Shown here: one piece after another, positions 44,861 through 58,153 of the stretch
Layout of the letters: every line of letters starts with the position of its first letter
Numbering within the stretch: the first letter of the stretch is position 1
Source: Bolinopsis microptera
Lineage: Eukaryota > Ctenophora > Tentaculata > Lobata > Bolinopsidae
DNA length: 64,000 nt
Assembly (NCBI RefSeq): GCF_026151205.1
Contig: NC_087072.1
Span: 22,337,603 to 22,401,602, forward strand
Reading direction: 5' to 3'
Notes under the pieces: generated by a model
Database searches by the model: none
Told to the model about the DNA's origin: nothing
Seen by the model: the letters and a program-made list of their open reading frames with translations, nothing else
Program-made: the position numbers and the translations under genes

Positions 44861-45509
44861 TCCTTATGTGACTCCAAGCTTTAGTAAGTACACCGATTCA
44901 TAACGACATTTTACAGGTTATCGTTCTGTATTGTCACACACAGGAAAATTAAGACCTTATAAACTTAATCCGTAAGGGCTGCGATCACCTTCGGAATGCA
45001 GGTTGAATCATGCATGCCTAGGTTTTAAAAATATCGAGGCAGAAAAGGTGGAGAAAACCACCTTCTCCACGATGGAATCTAATATTACTAAGTTACTACT
45101 CAATACTCATGCTGCTGAGGCTATTGCAGAATTCGTTTTTGATTTAGGTTCACGACAACATGAAATCCCGTGCACCACGAATACCTTGACAATGTCCATA
45201 TTGTTGTTTACGACAGGAGTACACGATTACTAGTACACATATCGGCATACTACAATTAATAATTGTATTGGCAACATTTTAAAAGCTACCATAATCTTAA
45301 AAGCGACATTGATTACAATAGAATTTCCGGGCCATCGATCAATTGTTGGTCTGACATTGGATGATTTGAATATTTGTACGGTTTTTGTGTCTTGAGACAA
45401 CTGTTGAGACATCAGCTGAATGAAATTATATCTACAGAGAAATTCCAATAATTTTATCCCTGATACGATTTCACCTGCTGACTTTTGTTTTGTCTCTTTT
45501 AGTGTGTGG
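44861..45509. other. Intergenic
   Basis: Nothing recognised. Confidence 0.45.
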
Positions 45510-45732
45510 GTTACTCGCCACTAGTTACCACCAGTTACCACTAGTAACCACCAGTTACCACTAGTTAATAACTAGTGGTAGTTACCACCAGTTACCACTA
45601 GTTACCACCAGTTACCACTAGTTACCACTAGTTACCACCAGTTACCACTAGTCACCACTAGTTACCCCCAGTTACCACTAGTTACCACTAGTTACCACTA
45701 GTTACCACCAGCTACCACTAGTTACCACTATT
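45510..45732 (+). repeat. 10-bp minisatellite (gttaccacta)
   Basis: About 20 variant copies (cta/cca alternation). The same unit occurs again at 48552-48705. Confidence 0.95.
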
Positions 45733-46398
45733 ATACTCCCACCCAGCTCTCCCAGGCAGTCTGCAAACCCAACCTCAACGAGTCCCACCGCCACCGAGTC
45801 TGAAAAGGGTCATTGTTTGCTGTCAAGTTTAACATCCTCACGGAAATATTGCTGAGTTTTATCGCTTTCACAATATTTACTGCATTTTGTCATTGTTGAT
45901 TTCTTTGAAAGTCTGCCTGTCGTTTTGCTAGTTTTAATTCACGATTTTCCTATACAGCTTAAAAGTTTGAATTAAATCACATGAACACGACGAATACTGT
46001 TATAAGCTAAACCGCTATCTGAACCACTACCTGAACCACTACCTGAACCAATATCTGAACCGCCTTCTTAAACCACTTTTTGAAAATCAAACGATCAATC
46101 GATTGAACCACCGGCCAAGTTAAACAACAACAGGTTTTCTAGATTGTTACAGCTTTACAGGCATGTTGTGTCTAATAGCCAATAAAACAAGCCGGATACT
46201 GAGTCTAGTGCTATCAGCATCACATAGAACGAGACAAAAGCTACTGTTTTTCATCAGAAACAGCTGTCACGTGACCCACAAAGTCATGTCCGTGAATCGT
46301 TTTATCAATATTCAATATGTGATATTTATTGTGATCTGTCCGGGCACAGCTCTTGATCATGATGCAAAGTGAAGATAGTGGTAATGTCTGATACGAGT

Positions 46399-46990
<592 letters not shown>

Positions 46991-48055
46991 TTTCTGACGA
47001 GTAGTCAGTCACCGTCTCACGATCCGTCTCGGCCGGTCTGTGTTAAGAATATTATCACAGCGTGCTAGGTTTAACAGTGTGCTAGGCTCTGTTTAGGCAG
47101 CTTATCAAATTATTGCCTCATTCTCATCATAATAACAAGTCTTACTTCCGAAGCAAGCGCTTATTTTAAATTTCTTATTTATATACAAACATGTTTCCTG
47201 ACAGATATGTAATTTACGATTTTTAAATTTTTGCGGTTGTTAAATTTTTGAGTGTTTCCCAATTTCAGTGTTCTATAGACTAGAAACTTATCGGGCCGTC
47301 TCCAGACCCATGCTTATTTGTATGAAATTATATTGACAATATTTAATTCATGTTAAAATTTACATCGGTACTTGTAATTATGCTTGTCCGAGGAATTTAC
47401 GTAATATGGAAAGTGTTTATGTACCGAAGGATACGACGAGTCTATTTGTTTGATGGATCTGTTATCTTTGGCCTTCTAATTATAAGGCTTATACTCATTG
47501 TCCTAAAACAGTCGTGTTTGGCATGAATATTGATACCTACTCCACATTAATTAATAATTAATCAAAAATAACAATTCATATTAACATGATTAAAATATTG
47601 CCATACTTATACTTGACATTAATCACGATTCCTGTTCCTCGATCATTGCAGAATATACGTTATATTTCGTTGCCTTCGTTTGTACTTTTCTCTTTGACGA
47701 TAAGTAAGCCGCTTTCTAATCACTTAGTCGAACAAAACAGATTGTAATAGAACTTAAATATTTAATTACTGTAACCGTTGTTACAACCATCGTGCAGTGA
47801 CCTCTAGTGATAGCATGTGGATTGTGGCCGATAAGATTCATGTTTGTGCGATCACAGTAATGAATTATTGCTCCATATACACTACACAGTCTATAAGATT
47901 AATGAGATTCAGATGCAAAGTTATTTTAAGATTGACTTCACTTTTGCTCACTGGCTGAAGTATTGCTTGTTCGAGGTGGATTATAGTTTTCTCCGAAATT
48001 AACTGCTCTGACCCAGATTTAAAGTATGGTGTGACCGAATATTATTGATAGAGCA
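46991..48055. other. Intergenic, upstream of the EF-hand gene
   Basis: No gene or named promoter element recognised. Confidence 0.45.
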
Positions 48056-51000
48056 ATGCCACGAACCCAAGACGCAGATGATCCCGCCAATTTCGACTAC
48101 ACTTCCAAGTTCACTTCAGATGAGATAGAGGAGTATAGAGATGCCTTCTCTGTCTTTGATACAGATAATGATGGGATCATCACAACGAAAGAGCTTGGAA
48201 CTCTTCTCAGGTATTGCATTGATGCTGACATTTTCAAATCTGGTTCAATCTTGCTGACACGTGATCCAAATTTCCTATTAACAGAAGTACTTCAGTTAAT
48301 ATTCCAGATGTTCCAATTTCAGGTCACTAATTAACAGAAGTACTTCAGTTAATATTCCAGATAGCAAGGTTCCAATTTCAGGTCATTAGGACAGAACCCC
48401 ACGGAAGCTGAAGTTACAGAAATTATAAACGCTGTTGATGCTGATAAGAACGGTTTTTTGGAGTTTAAAGAGTTTGTGGCTATGATGGGAAACAGAATCA
48501 CTAACGAGACCATGGAGAGAGAACTCAAGGAAGCCTTCAGGTATATTATAGTTACCACTAGTTACCACTAGTTACCACTAGTTACCACTAGTTACCACTA
48601 GTTACCACTAGTTACCACTAGTTACCACTAGTTACCACTAGTTACCACTAGTTACCACTAGTTACCACTAGTTACCACTAGTTACCACTAGTTACCACTA
48701 GTTACAAACTCAAGGAAGCCTTCAGGTATATCATACACTAGTTTTAAACTAATTACAACACTACAAATCTATTGCATTTATTGAGTATTATGTAACGCGA
48801 TGGAAATATTTTAAGCGGGTAATATCCTGTCGGCTGTCCGAACCCAGGATACATAACATGAAGACTTTGTTGTTACTTTGTATGATAAGCATTAATAGGT
48901 CAAAATATTTTTTTAAAAAGTACCTGTCACACTCAAGTAAATCAACAGTTACAAAATTCAATTAGATCTCCACTAACTTAAAGGCAGCGTATATTGTGCA
49001 TCACAGCCTGAATTTCACTAATTTTATGTCACATGCCGTGAGAAAAGTTTAATGTTCAGGCATGAACATAAACTTTGTGCATTAAGGAGTCCTGGCGAAA
49101 CATTCAGTGTCAACCATGCCTGTAAAAAGGTTCAAGGTGATGGCAGGATGGCCGAAAGCTGCATCATGTCCAAATTCTATTGGCAAAAGGATAGCAATGG
49201 CGTACAACAGTTTTGAGAATTTTGCTCGTGCAAAAGGCCTAAAAGTAAAAGCAATCACAGTGCGCATTCAATATTGATGCGCACGCTCAAATTTTGCACG
49301 TGAAAGGTGAGAATTTTGCTCATTCGTGATTTCGATTAGATTCTGCTTTCCCACGACAGTTAAATGGCATTATACGTGAATTTAATGCCAACTTGAATGA
49401 GTATAAAGTGGGATATTCAGTCAGTGATCGACAGATATGCTTACCTAAACACAAGGAAATGTTTTCAAAGGTAAAATTTCCAAATCGTTGAAATTACCTC
49501 TTTATAAATGAAGTTATCAGTGTATATTTGTCTCTCTTTCCCAAACAAAAGGAAACTTTACCACCTTTCCTGCCTTCTTGTCCACCTAAATAAATACTTG
49601 AGTCCGGTACAGCATTCGTGGGGTCCGGTCACCAGGTCCCTTGACGCTACTAGTTCCAGCTCTGTGCATCACTGCTAAATTATCCCATATCACGATATCA
49701 CCCTTCTTCCAGTAGTGTGTATACCTCTCACTTTTCTCTGTGACCTCCAGCCATGCGTCAGTTAAATGAGGGAGAACCCCTGTTCAGTTATCAGAGTGTT
49801 GGTTATGTAAGCGCATATTCTACCGTTCTCAGGATGTCGGTATATTCCTTTATGTCTCTTGACTCGGGGATACAGTGCCAAGTCTTCCTCCTTACCTTTT
49901 GCAAAATCTGGGATATCCCTAACAGAGACTGTGAAAACGGACTCTGAAAGATGATGCTTTGTCTTTTTGGAGAGCTGTTTGAATACCTCACAGTTGTCGA
50001 GAAACAGTGTTGTTGAACGGTTTTCCGCGACTTTGTCCGCGTACAGAATACTGGCCATATACCCATTCTGCTGAAAGTTTCCATCTTTGTGCCAGTAGCA
50101 GCAACAATTTGTTTTTCCCTTCCATGTTCCATTTGACCAGTAGTTTGTAACTCTTTGGATTGCTGGAAAGTTACGATCTGGGTCATTGCCTTCAAATGAA
50201 TCCGGTAAGACAACAATATTTCCAAGCATTTTAGTGAAGTCCACCTGCTGATTCCTGGTCAAGTTTTGATTCTCAATAACTACGACACCGTTCTTGACCA
50301 GCTTAGATTTTATGAGGTTAACTTCTTCAGTGCTAAGGTGAGTAACATCTTGAAGACCGCTGTTAATTACATAACCCATGTCTGCATTGTCTTCAACCGG
50401 CTTGCAATATCTTTCTTTTTCCACCGGCACAGCATTTTCAAAACAGTTACTGTAAACTGCATTGATTGACAGGGCAGAAATAATCGCTATCATCGACTTC
50501 TTTGACCACATTCTGCACCCTTCAGTGAATAAAAATGATGTTATTAAAAGTGGCATTGCAAAGGGGAGGCCTGCCTTCCGAGATCGCATTGTTATTACAA
50601 AGGGGAACCCTCGAGTCCAAAATCGTATATCGAAGGGCTCATAATGATCAGGGTAGCATGAAACATGAACAAAAGTAGTTTCGATCCAAGAAAACTTTGA
50701 AAAATTTCAATTTTTCTACCGGCTTATCCTCTAAAATCATTTAATTTGTCCAATTTTAGTGTTTAGGGAACGTTACGCCACTTAACGGATGATGCTCGTA
50801 AAATATTTGTTCCATCCGTCGATCACGCGACGAGTCCATGACTCGGCGCGCGTCTTGGTAGGTTATAAACCTAGTCCTACAATAGACACTCTGACACTCA
50901 GGGGTGTAGGAATGATTGATGAGGGGGCCAAAATCTTAGAGTTTTTCAAATTTAGCACGCGCTTTGGCCACAGCCTGAATTTCAAAACAGCAAAACGTGT

Positions 51001-54000
51001 AAAAGGCCTAGCTGAAAAAATTTGGCACTATATAATAATAGAGATCATTTTTTAAACACAGTTTCAAGAACGATTAAAATAATACGATCTTAAAGTTAAA
51101 TGCATATTATTATTGCTGGGGCCTGAAAGCAGCTTTTGCGAAATAAGTGTAGTTCGAAAAAAGGGTGCATATTGCATTCTCTCGAAACAAATTACAGGAA
51201 ATTTGCTTCCAGAATTGAAATCTAGCAGTAGCAATCGAGCAGTAGCAATGTGAAATGATAAATCCAGAAAGATTTGGTCGTGCCAATTTAATTAAGGGTC
51301 AAAGGAAAAGTCCTGCAAATTTAGAAAAATATGCTTACAATTACATTACCTGGGGACCTCAGGCTATCATGTTCATAAACATTTAAAAATGAATTTTATA
51401 ATCGCTAGGTTCAATTCCTGAACTTTTGATGAATCCTGACATTTAATATCGAAACTTACCTGGCTTTTATCAGAACCTGTATAACTCAACTAACCCATCT
51501 CCCACTGAGATAGATAATTATGTAACCAGCAGCGATTTAAAGCAAATCCCACAAGAAATTACGGAAACTCTGGAGGGGCCTATCACGTTGCACGAAATGG
51601 ACGCTATTGTCAATAAGTTAACCAACAATAAATCTCCAGGTTGGGACGGGCTTTCTGCTGAATTTTACAAAACTTTTTGGATGGATATCAGGCAGATCAT
51701 GTATAACTCCTATTTAGAATCTATTAACAGGGGATGCTTGTCGCCCTCGCAGAGAATAGGTATTCTTACTCTTATTCCCAAGCCAAAAAGCCCAGCGGAA
51801 CTTAATTACATAAAGAATTGGAGACCTATTACTCTGCTAAACATTGACTATAAAATCTTCACACATATAGCTAAAAATAGGATTATGAAGGCTATCCCTA
51901 GCATAATCAGCAAAACCCAGTCAGGCTTTCAAGCGGGCAGGAGTACAGCAGATAATCTTATTCTCATGTCAATGGTTCTGGAATCATTTAACAACGACAC
52001 GGAACAAGAGGGCCTCCTTTTACAGATTGATTTTGAAAAGTGTTTTGATTCGGTAGAACATAACTTTGTCTTCAGTACTCTTGAAAAATTGGGTTTCAGC
52101 GAATACATTATTAAACTGATTAAAGTGGCTTTTCAAGCATGCTTTAGCTATGCCAATATTAATGGGTATTTAAGCTCGCCTATTTATATTCTAAGAGGTC
52201 TTCACCAGGGTAGTCCACTGTCTCCTATTCTCTTTCTGATTGTGGCCCAAACTTTCTCGAATAAAATTCAGATTAATCCTAATATCAGGGGTCTTAACAT
52301 ATCAGGTGTGGAAATATTACAGAGTCTCTTTGCAGACGACACTGATCTGTTTCTGAAAGCTTCAATTGAAAGTGTAGAGGCGGTTATGACAGAACTCAGA
52401 ACTTTTGCTCAGTGCTCGGGGTGTAAAGCTAACATCGACAAAACTAGATGTATTCCTTTAGGTCGAGCTCGTCTTAATACAACTCTACTAGAATCCCTTC
52501 AAAGTTTATACGGCTATAATTTTATAACAAATAACTTCACCGCTTTGGGTATAGTTTATATGAACGATGGCTCACTGATGGATATTGTCAACAGTAATTA
52601 TAACGATAAATTGATTAAGGTTCAGTCTTGGATAAACCGATGGAGCAAGAGGGATTTGACGCTTATGGGTAAATGCACAGTCATTAAAACCCTTTTCTTT
52701 TCCCAATTAACATATCTTGTTTCTCCTCTCCCTCGACCGGATGCTTCCTTTATCAGAATCTTTGACACGGCTATTTTCCATTTTCTTTGGGGTTGCAAAC
52801 GCGATAAAGTAAAACGTGAGATTATTACCCGAAATAAGGAACATGGAGGCCTGGGACTTTTTTATTTATCTGATTTTATTATAGGTCTTAAAACCAGCCT
52901 CATATCCAAGCTACTAAATAATTCCTTTCACCACACTTGGAAAGATATTATGATTATGCAGCTGAAATTTCCTGACCATATCACCATCTCCGTAGAAAAC
53001 GGTCTCGCTAAAACCAACTGCCATTTTACTCAAGACGTCCTTAATTGTTACACTGAGTGGAAGATAAGTTCGGTAAATGCAGCTTTGGGTTCTATTGATC
53101 ACTGCGTGTGGTACAACCAAGCAATAACCGACATCGGGGCCAAACTTTGGAACACTCATCTGATTGATAAGGGAATATTTTACATCTCAGATTTCCTTTC
53201 TATAGACCAAAGTACAATCCTTAACTACGATATGTTCATTAACAAGTGGGAGTTGTCTCCAAATACTATCTCCAAAACTGAGTACTGTAACATTATCATG
53301 GGGATACGGAGATATAACTGCCCCACTATTAACTCAAGGAATATTGAGTTTGTTGACTCAAAAATAAAACTTAAATTTTTACATTCTGTAACTGGACAGG
53401 TGAAGGGAAGTAAAATTCGGGATAAAATGTACGACTCTATCTGCCCAAACGAGCTGTCCCCATTACGTCAATGGGTTATTGACCTAAATAATCAACCAAT
53501 AGAATGGGCGGTCGTTCTTAGCAATCTATTTTTCTTAGTATCTAAAAATTTTAAGTTGATTCAATTTCAGTACAAACTTTTAATGAGGATCACGACGTGT
53601 AGATACATGAGACACAAAATGAAAATTGTTACAGATACTCCCATGTGTAGCCTGTGTAACACATACTTAGAAACAATCCCTCATATCTATCTCCATTGTA
53701 TCCACACAAATAGCTTCATCACAATACTTGAACACTTTATAAAAAGGAAAATCGATAGAAATTACAAAGACCCCAATAAAATTAATTTTATAGTTTGTAA
53801 TCACACTTCACAAATTATAAATTATTTTAATATTGTTGCCAAATGGTACATTAGCAAAAGATTTCAGGCAGGGGACATGCCGATCTGGCAGGGATATATC
53901 AAACTTCTTAAACTTTCACTTACAGGAGACAAAATAGGCCACAAAAGTTCTATTGTGTCGATCTTGGCCGATTAGGGCAAATTGTCCACCCCATTTATAT

Positions 54001-57000
54001 TGCTGTCTTTGTTATTTTATTATCAATGGTTATTGTTACTATCTTACAGTACTACTAACTGTTTTTTGTAGTACATGCCCTGCTTCCTTCCACTCCTAAA
54101 CTACCTTACAAGCTCTTCCTCTTTTACACCCTTTTCAATCACTTCATTTCACTCATTCACTTCATATCTTATTACCACAGTATCTGCCAAAACCAACATG
54201 GCCCATGTGGAAGGGGGCCTTGACGTTGTTGACCACTTGGCCCTGCATCCCAAGCTGACGGTCGGCCTCCACTCTCTAAAAACATACCTTCAGTGAAGGC
54301 ATATGGTCAGCAAATAGCGATGCCAGGGCTTGGTGTGAACAAATCTTGACCTACTTTCACACCTTTGGGACGACTCTCGCAAATGCGAGAGTAATGACCC
54401 CGGGGAGGGCCCCATTGGTTTTAGAAGGTTGCATATTTTAAAAAAAAAGAAAAAAAAAAAAAAGAAACTACTGAGCGCGGCCCAGTAAACAATTACAGTA
54501 ATACTAATACTAATAGGTCTCACTCTCAAAAAGGGTACAAGTAACATGCAAGGAGGGATAAACTGGAAGAATTCTTGGAAAAATTTGTTTTAAGGAATGA
54601 ATTTTATCGATGAGGTAATGTCGTCCAAATTGTATTCCAAATTTACATTAGTCACTAATGTAAATTTGGACTACAACTTACAAGGGGCAAACTGTGTCCT
54701 GCTAATTTACTCCATGGCATAAAAAAGTAATCAGTAATGCATTTTATAATCGCTAGGCTTCTGAACTTCTGATGAATCCTGACATGTAATATGTTTTGTT
54801 TTACCTTACAAGACATTTTTGTGGCGGACCAATTTGCGACGACCGAAATTTTGGCGGTCCGAAAATATGGCGAAATTGAACAAAAACCGTCACATTTCGG
54901 ACGTCACAGAAAATAAGGGTATTTTTCATCATTTTGTTTTCTGACACAAAGGAAATTCAAAATTTTCTAAAAATCGGTAAAATCATGTTGAAACAAAATG
55001 AAACTTATAAATCGATTTCTTCATCTTCCTCTAAGGGGTCCGGCTCGAATCTTTCAGTTTCACTTATTGAGTTTGGTATTAAATTGTTTATCTTGACTTA
55101 GTCTATAAGACGTTTATGTTAGCACATAATATATAAATGTAATTTATTGTAAATTTAAAACGTATAACTTGACATTAAATTCATCATGGAATATTGTGTT
55201 TATTTGTCCCACCATCATATCACTAACTTTTCAAAAACAAAATGAATCGATGAAGCCACAATTATTGGAATAAGCTAAAAATAATGCGACGGATTCTATT
55301 ACGACGACCGAAATTTTGGCGGTCCGAAAATATGGCGAAATTTCGGGAAAACCGTCGCATTTCGTACGTTATAAAAATGTCTTGTAAGGTAAAGACCTTT
55401 AATTCACGCACCAAAACATTTAATTTTATCAAATTACAAATGTCGTAATACTAATATATTAATATACGTCTCTTATTAATATTAAGTTAAAAAGTCAGGG
55501 TAGGGGTGCAGCCGTTGTACTTCAAATTCAATTAAAATAATTGATCACGCTGGATCACGATGTTGTTTTATCAACATCAGCTACCCGTTTAATATCAGAA
55601 TATGTAATAATAATATAAATTAACAGATTTCTGCGGTTCATTGAAAAATTCTGGTATTGAAAATACTGAACACGGCATAAAAGAGTAACCAGCAATGTTA
55701 TCTGAATTTTATAATCGCTTGGTTTGCAATTCCTGAACTTCTGATGAATCCTGACATTTAATATCGAAACTTACCTGGTATAGTGGTATGGGGACCTCAG
55801 GCTATTATGTTCATAAACATAGAGATTCGGCGGAATGACAGGCTGAGCGCGGCCCAGTAATAATAAGGCCTTTTCTTGTAATATAACGCGATGCGTTACT
55901 GGGCCGCGCCGCGCACTCAATTATGCGCAATATGCTTGAACGCTTCTCTGTTCTCGCAACCACAACCAACAACCTCGCTAGATCGGCGAAATGCACTACT
56001 GGGCCTCACCGAGCTGCGAATAATTGACATCGTCATAATTATACCTTTTCACAAGAATTTTCTTAAAATTTGGGCGAGCGATCTATATAGTGGGAGCGTG
56101 AAGTTAAACAGGATAGGCCAAATGAGGCCAAAATGTTGGCCCCTTTTCCAGATTTTATAGGGGGGTGGTCCTACACCCCTGCTGACACTGTTGCAAGATT
56201 ATAAAAATAATTGTAGAATGAAATTGAAACGTCTTCAGTGTTCAGGATAACAAATATTAAGTTTAATACGTGTCACAAAATTAAACAACTCAGGCTAATC
56301 TTGAATAAGGACACTCCATACCTAACAGTCCTTTTGAAACTCTTCAATAATTCGGTTCTCTCACACTGCCACCCACCAGAGTGTACTCTCACACTATCAC
56401 CCACCAGAGTGAACTCTCACACTGCCACCCACCAGAGCGTACTCTCACACTGCCACCCACCAGAGCGTACTCTCACACTGCCACCCACCAGAGTGTACTC
56501 TCACACTGTCACCCACCAGAGTGTACTCTCACACTGCCACCCACCAGAGTGCACTCTCACGCTGCCATCCACCAGTGTACTCTCACACTACCACCCACCA
56601 GAGTGTACTCTCACACTGCCACCCATCAGAGTGTTTGACAAGGACGGTGATGGATTTATCAGTGCTGAGGAATTTAGAACCTTGATGACGTCATCAGGAG
56701 ACAGACTTACTATTGATGAGGTTTGTTTGTGAAAGTCTTAATCACAATAGTGACAATATTACTAATTTTAACACTACGCATGACCTCATTGAAATTCCGG
56801 AATTTTACTTATTCATATATTGCACTATTAATTTTAAGGAATCTAATAGTTTTTCTCGCTAGCCACTAGCAGTATAATTTGCAACCATACTCCCAGGTGA
56901 ACGACTTGATCGCGTTCGCAGATATAGACGGTGACGGGGTGATAGACTACCTAGAGTTCGTCAGCCTGATGATGAACTTAAACTTTGACGAGCGAAATGC

Positions 57001-57142
57001 GCAGAGCGCCCCCCAACCCCAAAGTTGCCCCTCAACTCCTGGCTCAGAGACTAGTTCGGGTAGTCGCAGACCTAACGGAGTAGGGTCCAGCCCGCCAGAG
57101 ATGAAAGCCAAGAAGAAACAACCACCAGTGCAGAGACGTTAA
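48056..57142 (+). CDS. Calmodulin-like four-EF-hand Ca2+ sensor with basic tail
   Basis: Exons 48056-48210, 48382-48540, 56630-56720 and 56897-57142, all in phase, 216 aa. Four EF-hand loops: [36 protein letters not shown] and [12 protein letters not shown]; each has acidic residues at positions 1, 3 and 12, so all four probably bind Ca2+. [11 protein letters not shown] matches the calmodulin linker. Two extensions distinguish it: ~20 acidic residues at the N-terminus and ~55 at the C-terminus, rich in S, P and Q and ending in a basic stretch ([12 protein letters not shown]). Calmodulin itself ends soon after EF4, so this is a calmodulin-like protein. Exon-edge duplications surround exons 2 and 3. 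Intron 2 (8.1 kb) hosts a TauD-like gene, LINE-C and a TIR element. Confidence 0.92.
48278..48388 (+). repeat. Duplicated acceptor region of EF-hand gene exon 2
   Basis: ttaacagaagtacttcagtt ... ttccaatttcaggtca occurs twice in tandem. The second copy has the functional acceptor; the first carries an equal AG. Confidence 0.9.
48516..48731 (+). repeat. Duplicated exon 2 donor flanking a gttaccacta array
   Basis: actcaaggaagccttcag|gtatat stands at 48523-48546 and again at 48708-48731, with about 15 perfect gttaccacta units between. Use of the distal donor would add an in-frame stop. Confidence 0.95.
48732..49585. other. Intronic spacer
   Basis: Nothing recognised. Confidence 0.45.
49586..50511 (-). 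pseudogene. TauD/TfdA-type dioxygenase, signal peptide, one frameshift
   Basis: Intronless gene antisense in intron 2 of the EF-hand gene. From the ATG at 50511 ([21 protein letters not shown], a plausible signal peptide) the frame runs to near 49777 and includes [11 protein letters not shown] and YWHKDGNF (HxD iron ligands). The C-terminal part continues in another frame to the stop at 49586: [36 protein letters not shown] (distal His) and [10 protein letters not shown] (2OG-binding Arg). The switch lies at a four-base homopolymer (cccc at 49777-49780); one extra base would restore the frame. So it is either a young pseudogene or a homopolymer error. About 308 aa if whole. Substrate unknown. 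A frame-extending ATG at 50589 is less likely because it delays the signal peptide. Confidence 0.75.
50512..51390. other. Intronic spacer
   Basis: Part of a dispersed repeat (attacctggggacctcaggct..) at 51347-51386; otherwise nothing recognised. Confidence 0.45.
51391..51461 (+). repeat. Dispersed repeat, copy 1 (others at 54741 and 55703)
   Basis: gaattttataatcgctaggt ... gaatcctgacatttaatatcgaaacttacctgg. Closely similar copies at 54741-54795 and 55703-55775. Confidence 0.85.
51461..53975 (+). CDS. LINE-C ORF2 fragment: reverse transcriptase
   Basis: The annotated ATG at 51588 is internal; the frame is open from about 51461. RT blocks: [45 protein letters not shown] (motif A), [13 protein letters not shown] (motif B), [10 protein letters not shown] (motif C), followed by a long C-terminal region with a CCHC knuckle ([18 protein letters not shown]). 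These are L1/Tx1 hallmarks and unlike LINE-A or LINE-B. About 838 codons without a stop suggests a recent insertion. Confidence 0.9.
51461..54465 (+). mobile_element. LINE-C: 5'-truncated L1/Tx1-type retrotransposon with poly(A)
   Basis: Reading frame open from about 51461 (FYQNLYNS) without a start, so the endonuclease is missing. It ends in an A-rich tail at 54439-54465. 5' truncation plus poly(A) is typical of L1-like integration. Confidence 0.85.
53976..54799. other. LINE-C 3' UTR and intronic spacer
   Basis: Up to 54465 this is the LINE-C 3' UTR and A-tail. After it come agcgcggcccagtaa (dispersed family) and a second copy of the 51391 repeat. Confidence 0.6.
54800..55393. mobile_element. 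Non-autonomous DNA transposon with 21-bp TIRs
   Basis: tttaccttacaagacattttt at the left and its exact complement at the right. Subterminal direct repeats (gacgaccgaaattttggcgg..tccgaaaatatggcgaaatt) at about 54838 and 55302. No transposase. Confidence 0.85.
55394..56357. other. Intronic spacer with dispersed repeats
   Basis: Third copy of the 51391 family (55703-55775), followed by ggggacctcaggctattatg ... aggctgagcgcggcccagtaa (55789-55857). Confidence 0.6.
56358..56640 (+). repeat. 28-bp minisatellite built from the EF-hand exon 3 acceptor
   Basis: About ten units of actctcacactgccacccaccag|agtgt. The last unit is the functional acceptor (ccacccatcag|AGTGTTTGAC) of exon 3. Confidence 0.93.
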
Positions 57143-58153
57143 CAAGACGGGCAGTTTGGGGAGTAAAGTATTGGGTTTAGTGCACTGGGAACTAGAAGTG
57201 GTATATGACTGACTATAGGGATCAGTTTCCAGAAGAACTATAACGGTATTGAGTATTATGGTCATTCAGTGCAGAATTTAACACCATTTGAATGCTCTGG
57301 TTCGTGCAGAGAGAAGGAGAGTTACAGAAGAAACTCAACATAGTGATGATGATGTAATTTTATTTTTAGCTTTACTGTATTGATTTGAATTGAGCTTGAC
57401 AAATTGAAAAGACTGAATAACTGCAATACAACTGCAAAATCTATAGGATAAAAATAAAATTATACTCAAAATCTTTGTAAAAACAGTCGTAACATAGAGC
57501 AGGGTTAAAAATAGCTTACCGATAGGTTTTTAGTTAAATAGCGGAAATTGATATAACGTTAAATGCGGATCTGAATTACCCCATTTTGCTGAATTTACAT
57601 ATTTCAAGATGATTCTGTCAGAACATGTACATGCGTTTCATTATTAAAACTAGTATCTACAGTGAAGAGAGTTAGAAATTCAATGGTGTGACAGTTGGCA
57701 ATAAAAATATTCGAGGGTAAATCTAAAACTGTTGCAAGTCTGTCTAGATGCTAAATTGGTAGAACACAGAATATTTAAATTCTGACATGAACTTTCTGAT
57801 TAAAAATATCTCAAATAATCCATATCTGTCTTTTGAATTTTAAATTTGGCCAAGGGAACAATATCACTGACCCGACATATAATGCATAATATGGAACACT
57901 CAAGACATGCATCATCAGCCGGTCAACTTGAAAACATATAACTTTCAAAGTCATCATCGCTCAGACAGCAGACCAATTATCAATATTAATAACTGAACAT
58001 CAATTTAAATCTGGGACTGTGCTTCTTTCTATTTACACTACAAAGACCTATAATTGTACATAACTTCATTATAAAGATCTTGTTGCTGTAACTACACATT
58101 GAGCATTTTCTGGGCCAATATTTTCCTCTGAAGATTCTCTGTCTGCCATGGGT
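57143..58153. other. Convergent intergenic region, EF-hand gene 3' UTR
   Basis: AT-rich. Candidate AATAAA near 57452. No gene seen. Confidence 0.5.
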
